Below, one piece after another: positions 34,526-43,918 of a DNA stretch of 64,000 nucleotides (positions are counted from its first letter, which is position 1; every line of letters starts with the position of its first letter). Made by a program: the position numbers and the translations under genes. Origin of the DNA: Legionella maceachernii (GTDB lineage: Bacteria; Pseudomonadota; Gammaproteobacteria; Legionellales; Legionellaceae); assembly GCF_900167045.1 (NCBI RefSeq), contig NZ_FUXJ01000007.1, positions 1-64,000 of the forward strand, in the 5' to 3' direction. Below the pieces are notes generated by a model. The model was not told the origin of the DNA, searched no databases, and worked only from the letters and a program-made list of their open reading frames with translations.

Positions 34526-35823
34526 ACCATTTAATTGGCCTGTGCCGTTTCAGGCGGATTATCTTTTTATTTTGCCTACTATTTTTTACTCTCACAGTGC
34601 AAGGAAAACCCATTGAAATTGTTCTATGGCATTCATTCGCCGGGCATTTAGGGGAAGAAATGAATCGGCTTGCGGCTGATTTTAATCGTACTCAACCGCT
34701 GTATGTCGTAAAACCGGTCTACAAAGGGGAGTACATTGAATCACTAACTAGTTTTGCTGCGGCTTTTCGAGCTAAGCAACCCCCTGGACTGATACAGGTT
34801 TTTGAGGTGGGCACGGCAACAATGCTGTACCCTAAAGGAATCATAAAGCCTGTTGAAACGCTTATGCAAGAGCAGAATTTATCTTTACCGAAAGAAGATT
34901 TTTTACCTGCAGTGCGCGCTTTTTACAGTGACGAAAATCGCTTACTTGCCATGCCTTTTAATACCTCAATTCCGGTTATTTTTTATAATGTTGATGCGGT
35001 GGAGAAAGCGGGGTATAACGCAAATGCCTTCCCTCAAACTTGGGATGAGCTGGAAATTTTAGCGGGTAAACTCAGGAAAGCAGGGCATCCTTGTGCCTAC
35101 ACAAGTGCTTACCCAGGTTGGATTCAAATCGAGTCGTTCTTAGCGATTCATGGATTGGCAATGATTGAAACCAATCCAATACGAGCTGTTTATAATAATA
35201 AAGCGATAGTTAATCATCTTGAGCGCCTGAAAAGATGGCAAAAGAAGCACTATTTTGAATACGGGGGAAGGGCGAGCGATGCAACTGTATTATTTACTAG
35301 CGGTCGCTGTCCGCTATTTAGTCAATCTTCAGGAAGTCATAACAGCTTAGCCGAGTTGGTGACGTTTCGTTTAGGGCTTGCAGTCTTACCACTGGATACC
35401 CAAATCAGTAAAATCCGTCATAACGATGTGGCTGGAGGTGCTGCGCTTTGGGCTGTTGCTGGACAATCTCCTCTTGTTTATCGCGGAATAGCTCAATTTT
35501 TTTCTTATCTTGCTCAACCCGAAGTGCAGTATCGTTGGCATCAGCGAACGGGCTATTTGCCATTAGGGACTAAGGGTATCTATTCTTTTCCGAATGAAGT
35601 CAATTATCCTATCTTGGCTCTCGCTCAAGCCGATTTAGGTAAGCAGCGCGATGACCAAGTACGCCTTCATATTGGTCCGCAGAATCAAATCAGAACGATT
35701 AATGATGAAGCGTTGGAAGCGATATTTGCTGGTCTTAAGACGCCTCAACAAGCGATGAATGAGGCTGTGAAACGAGCTAACTATGCGTTATTGCGTTTTG
35801 CTCGTAATACAGGTAAAGAGTAA
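34522..35823 (+). CDS. ugpB: ABC transporter substrate-binding protein, UgpB-like
   Basis: A 433-residue periplasmic solute-binding protein with a signal sequence (IIFLFCLLFFTLTVQG). The mature part starts KPIEIVLWHSFAGHLGEEMN and continues with LIQVFEVGTATMLYPKGIIK and FNTSIPVIFYNVDA, as in UgpB for glycerol 3-phosphate or its diesters. It overlaps ugpQ by four bases (ATGA). The permease and ATPase genes ugpA, ugpE and ugpC are not in this window, so they must be elsewhere or absent. Confidence 0.88.
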   Translation: MNHLIGLCRFRRIIFLFCLLFFTLTVQGKPIEIVLWHSFAGHLGEEMNRLAADFNRTQPLYVVKPVYKGEYIESLTSFAAAFRAKQPPGLIQVFEVGTATMLYPKGIIKPVETLMQEQNLSLPKEDFLPAVRAFYSDENRLLAMPFNTSIPVIFYNVDAVEKAGYNANAFPQTWDELEILAGKLRKAGHPCAYTSAYPGWIQIESFLAIHGLAMIETNPIRAVYNNKAIVNHLERLKRWQKKHYFEYGGRASDATVLFTSGRCPLFSQSSGSHNSLAELVTFRLGLAVLPLDTQISKIRHNDVAGGAALWAVAGQSPLVYRGIAQFFSYLAQPEVQYRWHQRTGYLPLGTKGIYSFPNEVNYPILALAQADLGKQRDDQVRLHIGPQNQIRTINDEALEAIFAGLKTPQQAMNEAVKRANYALLRFARNTGKE

Positions 35824-35875
35824 AAGTAAATGGATAAGATATCCCCATTAAATCGTTGAGCGTAGCGGAATAAAA

Positions 35876-36322
35876 ATGCGTAAGTACCTAGGGCGAATAA
35901 AAAGTTTAGCGTTCTCATTGTTTGTGAATAAGAGCGTGGGTGCACGATCGTTAGTCATTCGTGAAGGCAAGGTTTTGCTAATAAAACACACTTATGGCTT
36001 AGGATGGTATACAATTGGTGGTGCTGTCGACCGAGGGGAAACCCCTGTACAAGCAATACAAAGAGAGCTTTTGGAAGAGGTAGGGATCACGTGCTTAGCC
36101 TTGCCTAAACTGTTTGGTGTTTATCATAGTAACCATGAAAAACGCGATGATTACATTGTGTTTTATTTGGTTGAACAATTTGAAAAAAAGCCCGTTCGTT
36201 CTTTCGAAATTCTCGATGAGCAGTGGTTTGATTTAAAGAACTTACCTCAAGAGGTCACCCCTGCTACAAAACGAAGAATCGAAGAATACATGGGCAAACG
36301 AGCGATTGATGAACGTTGGTAA
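35876..36322 (+). CDS. Nudix hydrolase
   Basis: A 148-residue protein with the Nudix box complete: GAVDRGETPVQAIQRELLEE followed by VGI (G-x5-E-x7-REUxEExGU). The N-terminal ARSLVIREGKVLLIKHTYG and the middle DYIVFYLVEQF fit the fold. It hydrolyses some nucleoside diphosphate-linked compound; the substrate cannot be told. It follows ugpB by 52 bases. Confidence 0.9.
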   Translation: MRKYLGRIKSLAFSLFVNKSVGARSLVIREGKVLLIKHTYGLGWYTIGGAVDRGETPVQAIQRELLEEVGITCLALPKLFGVYHSNHEKRDDYIVFYLVEQFEKKPVRSFEILDEQWFDLKNLPQEVTPATKRRIEEYMGKRAIDERW

Positions 36323-36352
36323 ATGCACGAGTTATCGCAATTAAACGATCAA

Positions 36353-37426
36353 CTATGCTGTATAAGCTTTTGCTGCCTCTACGACTCCATTGATGGCTGT
36401 CGACGTAACAGGAGCTTCTCTAAAAAAGCCAAACGCAGAGAGAGCACCTGCCGCAGCGCCACAGGTACCACTAACAGTAAGTAAAGTAACTGCAGCAGCA
36501 GAGCCCGTAGCGATACCAGTCAGCAAAGCGAAGGGTCCAGTCCATACACCCGCTGCACATCCTAGCGTAAAACCAATTACGAAAGCAAAAAAAGTGACAA
36601 GAGCCGCCGCTACGATCGCATCAATTGCTTTTTTGAGTTTTGAGGGTTCGTCTTTTAAAATGTCATGGCAATTTTTCGCAAACTTTTCGATTGCAGCGCC
36701 TCTTCTAGCAATGTCCTCTTCTTTTAAGCCATTTAGTAGTAGATTCCGTGCTTCTTCGCCCAACCTGTCAAATTGCTCTGTGGATAAATTCAATTCTTCA
36801 GCGATTAAAATAAACTGATCCAAGGCTTGATAAAGTAGCGAATTCGTAGGTAAAGTGTTTCTTGCTTTAAGGAGTAGGCAAGTTTGAGGCACCTTTTTAG
36901 CCACAATCGACTCAGCCCATGGGAAAAAATCAGCCAATGCATTGTCATCCTGTGAAACGGTAGTATATCCAGCAAATCCTTCAATAATTTCTCTATCGAG
37001 TTGACCCTGAATTGTATTGTGGATAGCAGCAATTTTTTCCTCAGCCCCTTCACATAAGTCTTTTTTGGTTCCTACTAAAATTAAGGGCGCTTTAGGGTTA
37101 CATTTTCGAAATTTAATGATTTCTTTTTTAATCTCTTGTTCATTTTCTTCTTTGGTCAAATCCACACAATAAATACCTAGATTTGCGGGTTTGTAATAGG
37201 TAGGAAGAGTCGCTCCCTGTGATTGAGTATCATGCATGATCCATGTATCCCAGGCAGGCGAATTACTTGTTCTAGCGATGTGAACATATTCAAAAGGATC
37301 TGTCTTTAACTGAGAATGAGCTGTATTAGAAGAAGCGGATTCAGTAGCCCTCTTAGGTTTTATTTGGTGAATAAAGGTTGATTTACCTGCTTGTTTGGCA
37401 CCGAATACAACAACACTAATAGTCAT
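36353..37426 (-). CDS. Ras-like GTPase with C-terminal membrane hairpin, putative effector
   Basis: A 357-residue protein. Residues 1-185 form a small-GTPase-like domain: P-loop GAKQAGKST (9-17), a degenerate switch II DTQSQG, a core strand LGIYCVDLT, and the guanine-specificity motif as GTKKDL. Residues 205-265 are helical. Residues 268-335 hold two glycine/alanine-rich hydrophobic stretches (AIVAAALVTFFAFVIGFTLG and later), which could insert into a membrane. The architecture looks eukaryote-like, and a Dot/Icm effector that targets vesicle traffic is a fair guess. It is not a housekeeping Era/Obg type. Its gene precedes the F-box gene on the same strand order, each with its own leader. Confidence 0.7.
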   Translation of the reverse strand: MTISVVVFGAKQAGKSTFIHQIKPKRATESASSNTAHSQLKTDPFEYVHIARTSNSPAWDTWIMHDTQSQGATLPTYYKPANLGIYCVDLTKEENEQEIKKEIIKFRKCNPKAPLILVGTKKDLCEGAEEKIAAIHNTIQGQLDREIIEGFAGYTTVSQDDNALADFFPWAESIVAKKVPQTCLLLKARNTLPTNSLLYQALDQFILIAEELNLSTEQFDRLGEEARNLLLNGLKEEDIARRGAAIEKFAKNCHDILKDEPSKLKKAIDAIVAAALVTFFAFVIGFTLGCAAGVWTGPFALLTGIATGSAAAVTLLTVSGTCGAAAGALSAFGFFREAPVTSTAINGVVEAAKAYTA

Positions 37427-37454
37427 AAAAATACTAAATTAACAAATTTAGGGC

Positions 37455-37484
37455 ATTATAAGGCATTGCTATTTCAAAAAACAA
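37455..37484 (-). promoter_or_regulatory. Promoter of the Ras-like GTPase gene
   Basis: On the minus strand a perfect TATAAT box (37455-37460) lies 28 bases before the start codon. A TTGTTT -35-like hexamer lies 18 bases further upstream. The -10 is convincing, the -35 weaker. Confidence 0.5.
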
Positions 37485-37567
37485 GAATAAGATTAACCCT
37501 TATTTGTATCAGTACGTCAAGTCCTCATGCATGGGAACAAATCCTTTTGTTCTTGAATGGGATGTCA

Positions 37568-40531
37568 CTAAATAAAGAATCGATTGGTATCAAAATCTTT
37601 TTCTTGTGGATTCTCCGCACCCTCAGAGGTGGATGGATGTGTTGAAGGGAGCTGGGAAGCTGCTTCAGGCAGTGGGTTAAAATTGAAAGAATGCCTCGTG
37701 CTTGCTTGATGTCCACTATGATGTGTTGTCGCCGAGGTTTCCATTCGTTCAGGTGTGTTTTCTGGCGCATTTGTAAAAGCAAATTGCGCAGCAGCGGCTT
37801 CAGCAAGAGGGAAAAAGCGGAGTGGATACCCTGTGTTTGCAAAGGAGCGGTTTTCAGCATATTGACTTGCTGTTTCTGTTACATCAGGAATAGGGTTGAT
37901 GACTTCTGAGCTGTCTTGATTGGTTGGGTGAGTGGTTGTTGCCTCGAAAGAGACTGGCGGCCAAGTAGGAAATCGTTGTTGTTCTGTTGCCCTGCTTCGC
38001 TCCTGTTCTTCAATCATAGGATAAGGTTCTCGCACGGGCAATCCTTCATCCGCTTTAAGCGCATCTTCTCGCTGTTCGTGAGGGGGAGAAAAAAAGAGTC
38101 GAGTTCTTTTGGTGGTGGATAATTTCCTTTTTTCCGCCTGCCCTCTTTCTTCAGCATGATTATTGAATTTTCGCTTACCTATTTGCATTTCCTTTTCAAG
38201 GCTGGATTCTTCAGCACGAGGTAATGGAGAGTCTTTTTCGGCTACTTCTCTCTCATGCGATTTCTGCCTTCCTCGCGCAAAGCCTTCTTTATAAGCACAA
38301 TCATAGATCGCTTTTAGATGGCTTCTTATCTTTCGATCTGTGACCAGTTGAATATAAGCTTTCAAAGAACGTAGATCTTCGGGTAGATCTGTTCTTTTGG
38401 GAAGTGACTCATTTTTTAAGCCAAAAGCGATGCCTTTAGCTAGGCCAGTGGCTTTTACTTGAAGCTCCAATTTTTCGGCTGCAGTAGCAGGGCTCGTCTT
38501 TAAATTTTTTTCTAACTCCACTTCAATTTCTAATTGTTTTGTTATTCGCGTGAGCTTTGATTCCTTGGCAAAGTCTAGGATTTTTTTAATATCAAGTGGA
38601 GGGCGACATAAAATATAATCGTTGTAATGGAGGACATCTCTAATTAACCCTAGATAAGGGCGTCTCTTGCTCATCATTTCAAAAATAGATTCTTGCAAGT
38701 CAACATAGGGGAGCAAAAGATTATGCATGACTGAATTTACAGGTAAGCTGCAAATAATGGGCATGCGATCATATCCGAAGGCTGTATTAACCAATTCATG
38801 GGCATTAACGCCCGGTTTAGATAATATTTCATGGATAAGCTTGGTATCCTTTTTTTGAATGGCAACCTTAAAAATACGGCCGTTAACCTTTGCTCCGCTG
38901 TTTAATAAGAGAGTAATGCAACTGTCTCTCCAGAAGTCTGGGTTTTCGCGAATTGCTGTTTCAAGAAGCGTTAGTCCTGTAAAGCAAAGTCTATTGATAT
39001 CTCCAACATCTAAAACGAGTAATCGTTCCAGTAGGGTTGATTCTTTAGTCACTACGATATCTCTTAACAATAAAAGATCAATCGGCTCCTTTCTTTCTTC
39101 TATAGCCCGCATGAGCATCTCGCCTACTTGAGAAAGACTGGTGAATACAGCTTGATCTTGAGGTCGCCGCTCGTCCTTTAAATCCCTAACCGCATAGCAT
39201 AACGCCGACATGGCCGGTTGGGGATTTGCCTTTTGAGTCAATAAAAATTCCACAAGTTTGGGGTGGTGAGAAGTTGCTGCTGTTGATAACAGTGTACTCT
39301 TATCAGTTTGCAATTCGTCGTCAATATCAATGAACTGTTTTTCTAAAGCATATTTGATAATGTTCTTTTGACCTTGCTCTGCAGCGGCATGCATGGCTGT
39401 TTTAATTATTGAATTAAACTCTTTTTTTATTTGTTCGTACGCTTCAGTTGCTTCTATTTCTTTTTTTAAGGCCTCATCTGCATGATCTGGTTCTTCAAGC
39501 GAGGCTCGAGTTTGCTGAGCTGCAACTAAGGTTTGTTCTGCTTGGATTAGTTTTTGATAGAGTGCATGAACCTGCGGTTTAAAAACAGAAAAGACGCCAT
39601 GACGTGCGGCAAGCGTGATACGACAGGGTAAATTCTTTGCTGCCTCGACGATTTTAGCGGAGTGTTCTTTTTCTGCGCCTAAGACGCGGCTTGTTTTTTC
39701 ACGATGGTGGGCAATAAAATTATCCAATCCATGCAGCATTCGCATCTGCCCGCTTTTAGTTAGAGCGACAGATAGCTGGTTATACCCTTCAGTGATTGCG
39801 CTATTTTCCGGATAGTCTAAAAGATCGTTTAACAGAGCAAGATGGCCAAATTCGGCAGCAAGTAAGGTTGCTGTTTTTCCAGTTATCACCTCAGGTGAAT
39901 TAAGAAGTGTAGGTAAATTCAAAATAATTTTATCGCGTTGGTTGCATCGCACAGCCCAATAAAATGGGATCATGAGAGCAACCCACCAGTCTGTTTGCTG
40001 GCCTACTTCTTTGACAAGGTTGTTAAGTCGCTGGTCGATTGATTGTGAATCTTGCTCCTGTTCGTTGCTCGGGACAGTCCGGACTGTTTCAGATAAATGA
40101 TAAAAATAATCTAAGATATCTTGCCGGCCCAATCGGGCTGCTGTTTTGACTAAGATAAAATCGTTTTCCTTTAAGTTATTAAAGGTAAGGTTAGTTTCAC
40201 GTAGTTGATCAAGATTACCTGTTGCAATGAAAAAAATAATCCTTTTAATTTCTGATGGATAATCACTATAATGCTCTAAGTACGATGTAATAAAAGCTTC
40301 TTTCCAATTAAACTCAATGGGCACCGAATGGGGTATTTCTTCGGGAAAATAGGTTCTGAATAATACTTTCCAGGGATAATTCTCATTCGCTAGGTAAGAA
40401 AATTTACGATCAACAAACTGTGCTCGAATAAGTGATTGAGGATCCAAATAGGCGAGGATGGCTACCCATATTTCTTCTGGCAATTCTATTGTTAGTTCTG
40501 AATCCAAACGATTTTCGTCTTTTTCTCTCAT
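37568..40531 (-). CDS. F-box and ankyrin-repeat protein, putative effector
   Basis: A 987-residue protein. An F-box lies at about residues 16-58 (LPEEIWVAILAYLDPQSLIR, then FSYLANENYPWKVLF). Ankyrin-like repeats follow across about 85-580, for example FNSIIKTAMHAAAEQGQKNI, LLSTAATSHHPKLVEFLL, and TLLETAIRENPDFW. The C-terminal 250 residues are charged and low-complexity (QKSHEREVAEKDS, KRKFNNHAEERGQ, many Pro/Ser/Thr). F-box/ankyrin proteins are known Legionella effectors (AnkB/LegU1 type) that recruit host SCF ubiquitin ligase. This one is much longer than AnkB. The start at 40531 has ggaagg upstream; a TTG at 40546 is less likely. Confidence 0.82.
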   Translation of the reverse strand: MREKDENRLDSELTIELPEEIWVAILAYLDPQSLIRAQFVDRKFSYLANENYPWKVLFRTYFPEEIPHSVPIEFNWKEAFITSYLEHYSDYPSEIKRIIFFIATGNLDQLRETNLTFNNLKENDFILVKTAARLGRQDILDYFYHLSETVRTVPSNEQEQDSQSIDQRLNNLVKEVGQQTDWWVALMIPFYWAVRCNQRDKIILNLPTLLNSPEVITGKTATLLAAEFGHLALLNDLLDYPENSAITEGYNQLSVALTKSGQMRMLHGLDNFIAHHREKTSRVLGAEKEHSAKIVEAAKNLPCRITLAARHGVFSVFKPQVHALYQKLIQAEQTLVAAQQTRASLEEPDHADEALKKEIEATEAYEQIKKEFNSIIKTAMHAAAEQGQKNIIKYALEKQFIDIDDELQTDKSTLLSTAATSHHPKLVEFLLTQKANPQPAMSALCYAVRDLKDERRPQDQAVFTSLSQVGEMLMRAIEERKEPIDLLLLRDIVVTKESTLLERLLVLDVGDINRLCFTGLTLLETAIRENPDFWRDSCITLLLNSGAKVNGRIFKVAIQKKDTKLIHEILSKPGVNAHELVNTAFGYDRMPIICSLPVNSVMHNLLLPYVDLQESIFEMMSKRRPYLGLIRDVLHYNDYILCRPPLDIKKILDFAKESKLTRITKQLEIEVELEKNLKTSPATAAEKLELQVKATGLAKGIAFGLKNESLPKRTDLPEDLRSLKAYIQLVTDRKIRSHLKAIYDCAYKEGFARGRQKSHEREVAEKDSPLPRAEESSLEKEMQIGKRKFNNHAEERGQAEKRKLSTTKRTRLFFSPPHEQREDALKADEGLPVREPYPMIEEQERSRATEQQRFPTWPPVSFEATTTHPTNQDSSEVINPIPDVTETASQYAENRSFANTGYPLRFFPLAEAAAAQFAFTNAPENTPERMETSATTHHSGHQASTRHSFNFNPLPEAASQLPSTHPSTSEGAENPQEKDFDTNRFFI

Positions 40532-40628
40532 AAAGCTACCTTCCAAATCAATAAACGCATTAAATTATCTTTTTGCTTTAAAAAAATACAGTGAATTTTT
40601 TTAATTTTGATATTCCCAATTGGAAGTT

Positions 40629-41192
40629 TGTCGTCCTAACGGAGTGAGGGATCTCAGGTATTGTCGTCCTAAGCGAAGCGAAGGATCTCCTTGTTGGAGT
40701 TATTGCCAAGAGTTGGGAGGTCCTTCGCGTTGCTCAGGATGACAGTGGTGTTGTCGTCCTGAGTGAAGAGAGGGATCTCCTTGGGGGGTTATTGCCAAGA
40801 GTTGGGAGGTCCTTCGCGTTGCTCAGGATGACAGTTGTGTTGTCGTCCTGAGCGAAGCGAAGGATCTCCTTGGTGGGGTTAGTGCCAAGAGTCGGGAGGT
40901 CCTTCGCGTTGCTCAGGATGACGGTGGTGTTGTCGTCCTGAGCGAAGCGAAGGATCTCCTTGATTGGGTTAGTGTCAAGATTCGGGAGGTCCTTCGCTTC
41001 GCTCAGGATGAGGGTGGTGTTGTCGTCCTGAGCGAAGCGAAGGATCTTCTTGGTGGAGTTACTGCCAAGAGTTGGGAGGTCCTTCGCGTTGCTCAGGATG
41101 ACAGTGGTGTTGTCGTCCCGAACGTAGTGAGGGATCTCCTTGGTGGGGTTATTGCCAAGAGTCGGGAGGTCCTTCGCGTTGCTCAGGATGAC
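40629..41192. repeat. Tandem array of six 90-bp hairpin units
   Basis: Units begin at 40662, 40752, 40841, 40931, 41021 and 41111, spaced 89-90 bases apart, after a truncated 33-base unit at 40629. Each has a 28-base left arm (for example 40842-40869, gtcgtcctgagcg...) and an imperfect reverse-complement right arm (40895-40922), with a loop of about 25 bases. Arms match at about 24 of 28 positions. The right arms are very similar between units. A single dispersed relative lies at 51342-51422. The array fills the gap between the F-box gene start and the slt stop at 41209. It is not CRISPR, because the intervening bases are nearly constant. Confidence 0.92.
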
Positions 41193-41208
41193 CGCTTTAT
41201 TGGATACG

Positions 41209-42990
41209 TTAGAGAGGTTTCATAAATGAATGCAGATCGGGCTTCTGTTGCAAGCGATATTGGTATACTGCATAAAAAGCAATGATGTTTTTTAAATAAT
41301 TACGGGTTTCATGCCAGGGTAAAGTATCTATCCAAATATCCATTTCTTTCGGAGGATGGTTTTTAAGCCAATAATTCACTTGAGTAGGGCCAGCATTATA
41401 AGCAGCAGCAACAAGAACTGGATGCTGATTATAGCGACGGATTAATTGCTTTAAATAAGCAACGCCAATGTTAATGTTTTTCTGCGAAGAAAAAAGTTCA
41501 TCTTTATTGCCATAAGCAATTTTCTCATGTTTCGCTACAACGCTTGCAGTGGTCGGCATGACTTGCATTAAACCACGAGCACCCGCGGGTGAAACCACAT
41601 CTTCACGAAAACCGCTTTCTTGACGAATAATGGCATAGATGAGCTCAGGGGAGACATGGTAGCTTTTTGCGAATTCCTTTACAGCGTTATAATGAATAAT
41701 AGGAAACCGAAGTGAAAGCTGATTGTTCAACTCTTCGGTATTACTAAGATAGACGGATTTTCCATACCATTTGAGCGTCGTGGCTACCCAATAGATAAGT
41801 GCGCATTTTTCTTCTTTTGGAAGCTCACTAATGAAATCATTTAATAACCTTGACGCTTGTAAGGACTGTTTACTGAAATAAAGGGATTTAATGTAATCAG
41901 TAAAAGACTGATAAGGCTTTAGCACAGCTACATCATCCACTGGTCTTTCATTTTCAAAATTAGGTGTTTTATTTAAACGCAGGCTTGCTAAAAAACCGTA
42001 ATAATGTCGATTCTTGGCGATGGTTTGATAAATATCTCTCGCTTTTACTGATTCTCCTTTCGCCTCCAAAGCACGAGCTAGCCAGTACTGCCAACAGGGT
42101 TTTTCTTTATCGGGTGAGTGATTGACTAGGTGTTCAACTTGGTCCCATTGCTGATTTTTAAGAGCAAAACGAATTTGCCAATCGAGGATGGCTTCGTTAT
42201 AAAAAATGGGTTTTATTTTAGAAAACCAGAAGGGCTCATCATCATGGCCTCGCATTGCTTTATAGAGAACAAGATGAATAAGGAAAGACTGCTGCTGCGC
42301 TTCATTAAGGAATTGCTTGGTTTTAGCATCCTGCCAGTAGCGAATTGCTTGATTCATATTGCTGGAAATCATGCGTTTTAAGCCAAATAGATAGAAATAA
42401 TCACGCAGTTCGCCAGGTTCAAGTTGAGCGATATGTGTAGGATTTTGATAAATGCTTGTTAATAATTGCTCGTCTTGAAGTCGAGGCTGCTTGTATTGTT
42501 TTAACAAATAACGTGCTAAACCAAGATTGCGCTTTTCTAAGGCGAGAATAATCCGTTGAGTAATTAAATGCTCATCAAAATTATCCATTTTTATCATGAT
42601 GTCAAAAAGCACATTGCAGGGAGGAGGTTGGGAGTCACCCGTGAGCCATAAGAGGCGTGTCGCTTTGAGTGCTTCCTCCGATCGTCCTTCATTGAAGTTG
42701 GCAATTTGAGCAAAGCATTGCAAATTGACGTCTGTTGAGGGGCGATAGTATTTGGAATAATTTACCCAGTCTTTTTGTCGGGCCAATTGATATAACCATT
42801 TTTCACGAAGCTTTGTTGCCAGCGGTGTATCGCTGGCAACAAAGGCAAGAAAGTCCGGTCCAGGTTGCTGAGGTAAATTTTGACTCCATTGTGTGTAAGC
42901 CATAAATCGCTGCAAATAGGCTTGTCCCGAAGTGGCATGAGCCATTGCGGACAGGCTTAAAAGACATAAGAAGCACACTATTTTTTTCAT
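41209..42990 (-). CDS. slt: Soluble lytic murein transglycosylase
   Basis: A 593-residue periplasmic enzyme that cleaves peptidoglycan to 1,6-anhydromuropeptides. The signal peptide is KKIVCFLCLLSLSAMAHA. A long helical superhelix domain follows. The C-terminal lysozyme-like domain has YAIIRQESGFREDVVSPAGA with the catalytic Glu, then RGLMQVMPTTA, NINIGVAYLKQLI and AAYNAGPTQVNYWL. The length is close to E. coli Slt70. The stop lies 16 bases from the 90-bp repeat array, which may therefore affect its mRNA 3' end. Confidence 0.94.
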   Translation of the reverse strand: MKKIVCFLCLLSLSAMAHATSGQAYLQRFMAYTQWSQNLPQQPGPDFLAFVASDTPLATKLREKWLYQLARQKDWVNYSKYYRPSTDVNLQCFAQIANFNEGRSEEALKATRLLWLTGDSQPPPCNVLFDIMIKMDNFDEHLITQRIILALEKRNLGLARYLLKQYKQPRLQDEQLLTSIYQNPTHIAQLEPGELRDYFYLFGLKRMISSNMNQAIRYWQDAKTKQFLNEAQQQSFLIHLVLYKAMRGHDDEPFWFSKIKPIFYNEAILDWQIRFALKNQQWDQVEHLVNHSPDKEKPCWQYWLARALEAKGESVKARDIYQTIAKNRHYYGFLASLRLNKTPNFENERPVDDVAVLKPYQSFTDYIKSLYFSKQSLQASRLLNDFISELPKEEKCALIYWVATTLKWYGKSVYLSNTEELNNQLSLRFPIIHYNAVKEFAKSYHVSPELIYAIIRQESGFREDVVSPAGARGLMQVMPTTASVVAKHEKIAYGNKDELFSSQKNINIGVAYLKQLIRRYNQHPVLVAAAYNAGPTQVNYWLKNHPPKEMDIWIDTLPWHETRNYLKNIIAFYAVYQYRLQQKPDLHSFMKPL

Positions 42991-43087
42991 AGTCTTTTCG
43001 TCGATAAAGTCACAAGAGTTCTCAATGAAAATGGACAGGTTAGGTTTTCATGCAAAACATATAGAAAACCACTGGGGGACGATAGCA

Positions 43088-43741
43088 CTAGGTAAGAGCT
43101 AATTTCTCCCGCATGGTCTTAATAGTTTTAGCATAATCAGGGCTAGAAAATATAGCTGTGCCAGCAACAAATTCTGTAGCGCCAGATTGTGCCAAATTGG
43201 CAATATTATCTACACTTACTCCTCCATCAACGCAAATGGAGAGGGCAGGGTACTGTAGTTTGAGTAATTTGATTTTATCGAGAACTTCAGGGATTAATGT
43301 TTGACCGCCAAAGCCTGGGTTGACCGTCATTACTAAAATGAAATCCAAGCGATGAATACTCCAGCGAAGACAATCGATTGACGTGGCTGGATTCAAGACC
43401 AGACCGGCTTTACATCCTTGCTGCTGAATAAGTTGCAAACTGCGATCCAGATGCGTTGTTGCATCAGGATGAATGCTTATCCGTTTAGCGCCCGCTTTTG
43501 CGAATTGAATAATTAATTCGTCCACAGGACAAGTCATTAAATGCACATCAATGACATAATGAGGGAAGCGTTTATGTAAGGCCTGGCAAATAGGTGGTCC
43601 GAAGGTTAAATTGGGAACATAATGATTATCCATTACATCAAAATGGATCATATCCGCCCCAGCTTCCATGACAGCAAAAGCTTCGTCTCCCAATTTTGTC
43701 ATGTCGGCTGAAAGCAATGAAGGGGCAATTAGATAAGTCAT
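43088..43741 (-). CDS. rpe: Ribulose-phosphate 3-epimerase
   Basis: A 217-residue TIM barrel that interconverts ribulose 5-phosphate and xylulose 5-phosphate. Landmarks: APSLLSADMTKLGDE, IHFDVMDNHYVPNLTFGP, VIDVHLMT, VMTVNPGFGGQ, and CVDGGVSVDNI. The His and Asp metal ligands are present. The start at 43741 is preceded by aaagg; a TTG at 43756 is less likely. It is divergent from nothing close by and reads toward slt. Confidence 0.95.
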   Translation of the reverse strand: MTYLIAPSLLSADMTKLGDEAFAVMEAGADMIHFDVMDNHYVPNLTFGPPICQALHKRFPHYVIDVHLMTCPVDELIIQFAKAGAKRISIHPDATTHLDRSLQLIQQQGCKAGLVLNPATSIDCLRWSIHRLDFILVMTVNPGFGGQTLIPEVLDKIKLLKLQYPALSICVDGGVSVDNIANLAQSGATEFVAGTAIFSSPDYAKTIKTMREKLALT

Positions 43742-43918
43742 AGCAACCTTTATCAAAAATGTAAACTAAGGATAGTTCAGGCCAAGGTCTCACTACCATT
43801 CAGTTATTAATGTCACCACTCGCTGCCTACCTGCCGCGGCTCCTCAGGATCCAGCGATAACGAGGGAGAAGGCACAGGGGCATAGCCATAGTACCCGATT
43901 CCTTAAATTATGCTTCCA

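Noticed and set aside
40629-41192. CRISPR array
   Set aside because: The unit is a 90-bp hairpin and the intervening bases are nearly constant between units. No cas genes are near. True spacers would differ.
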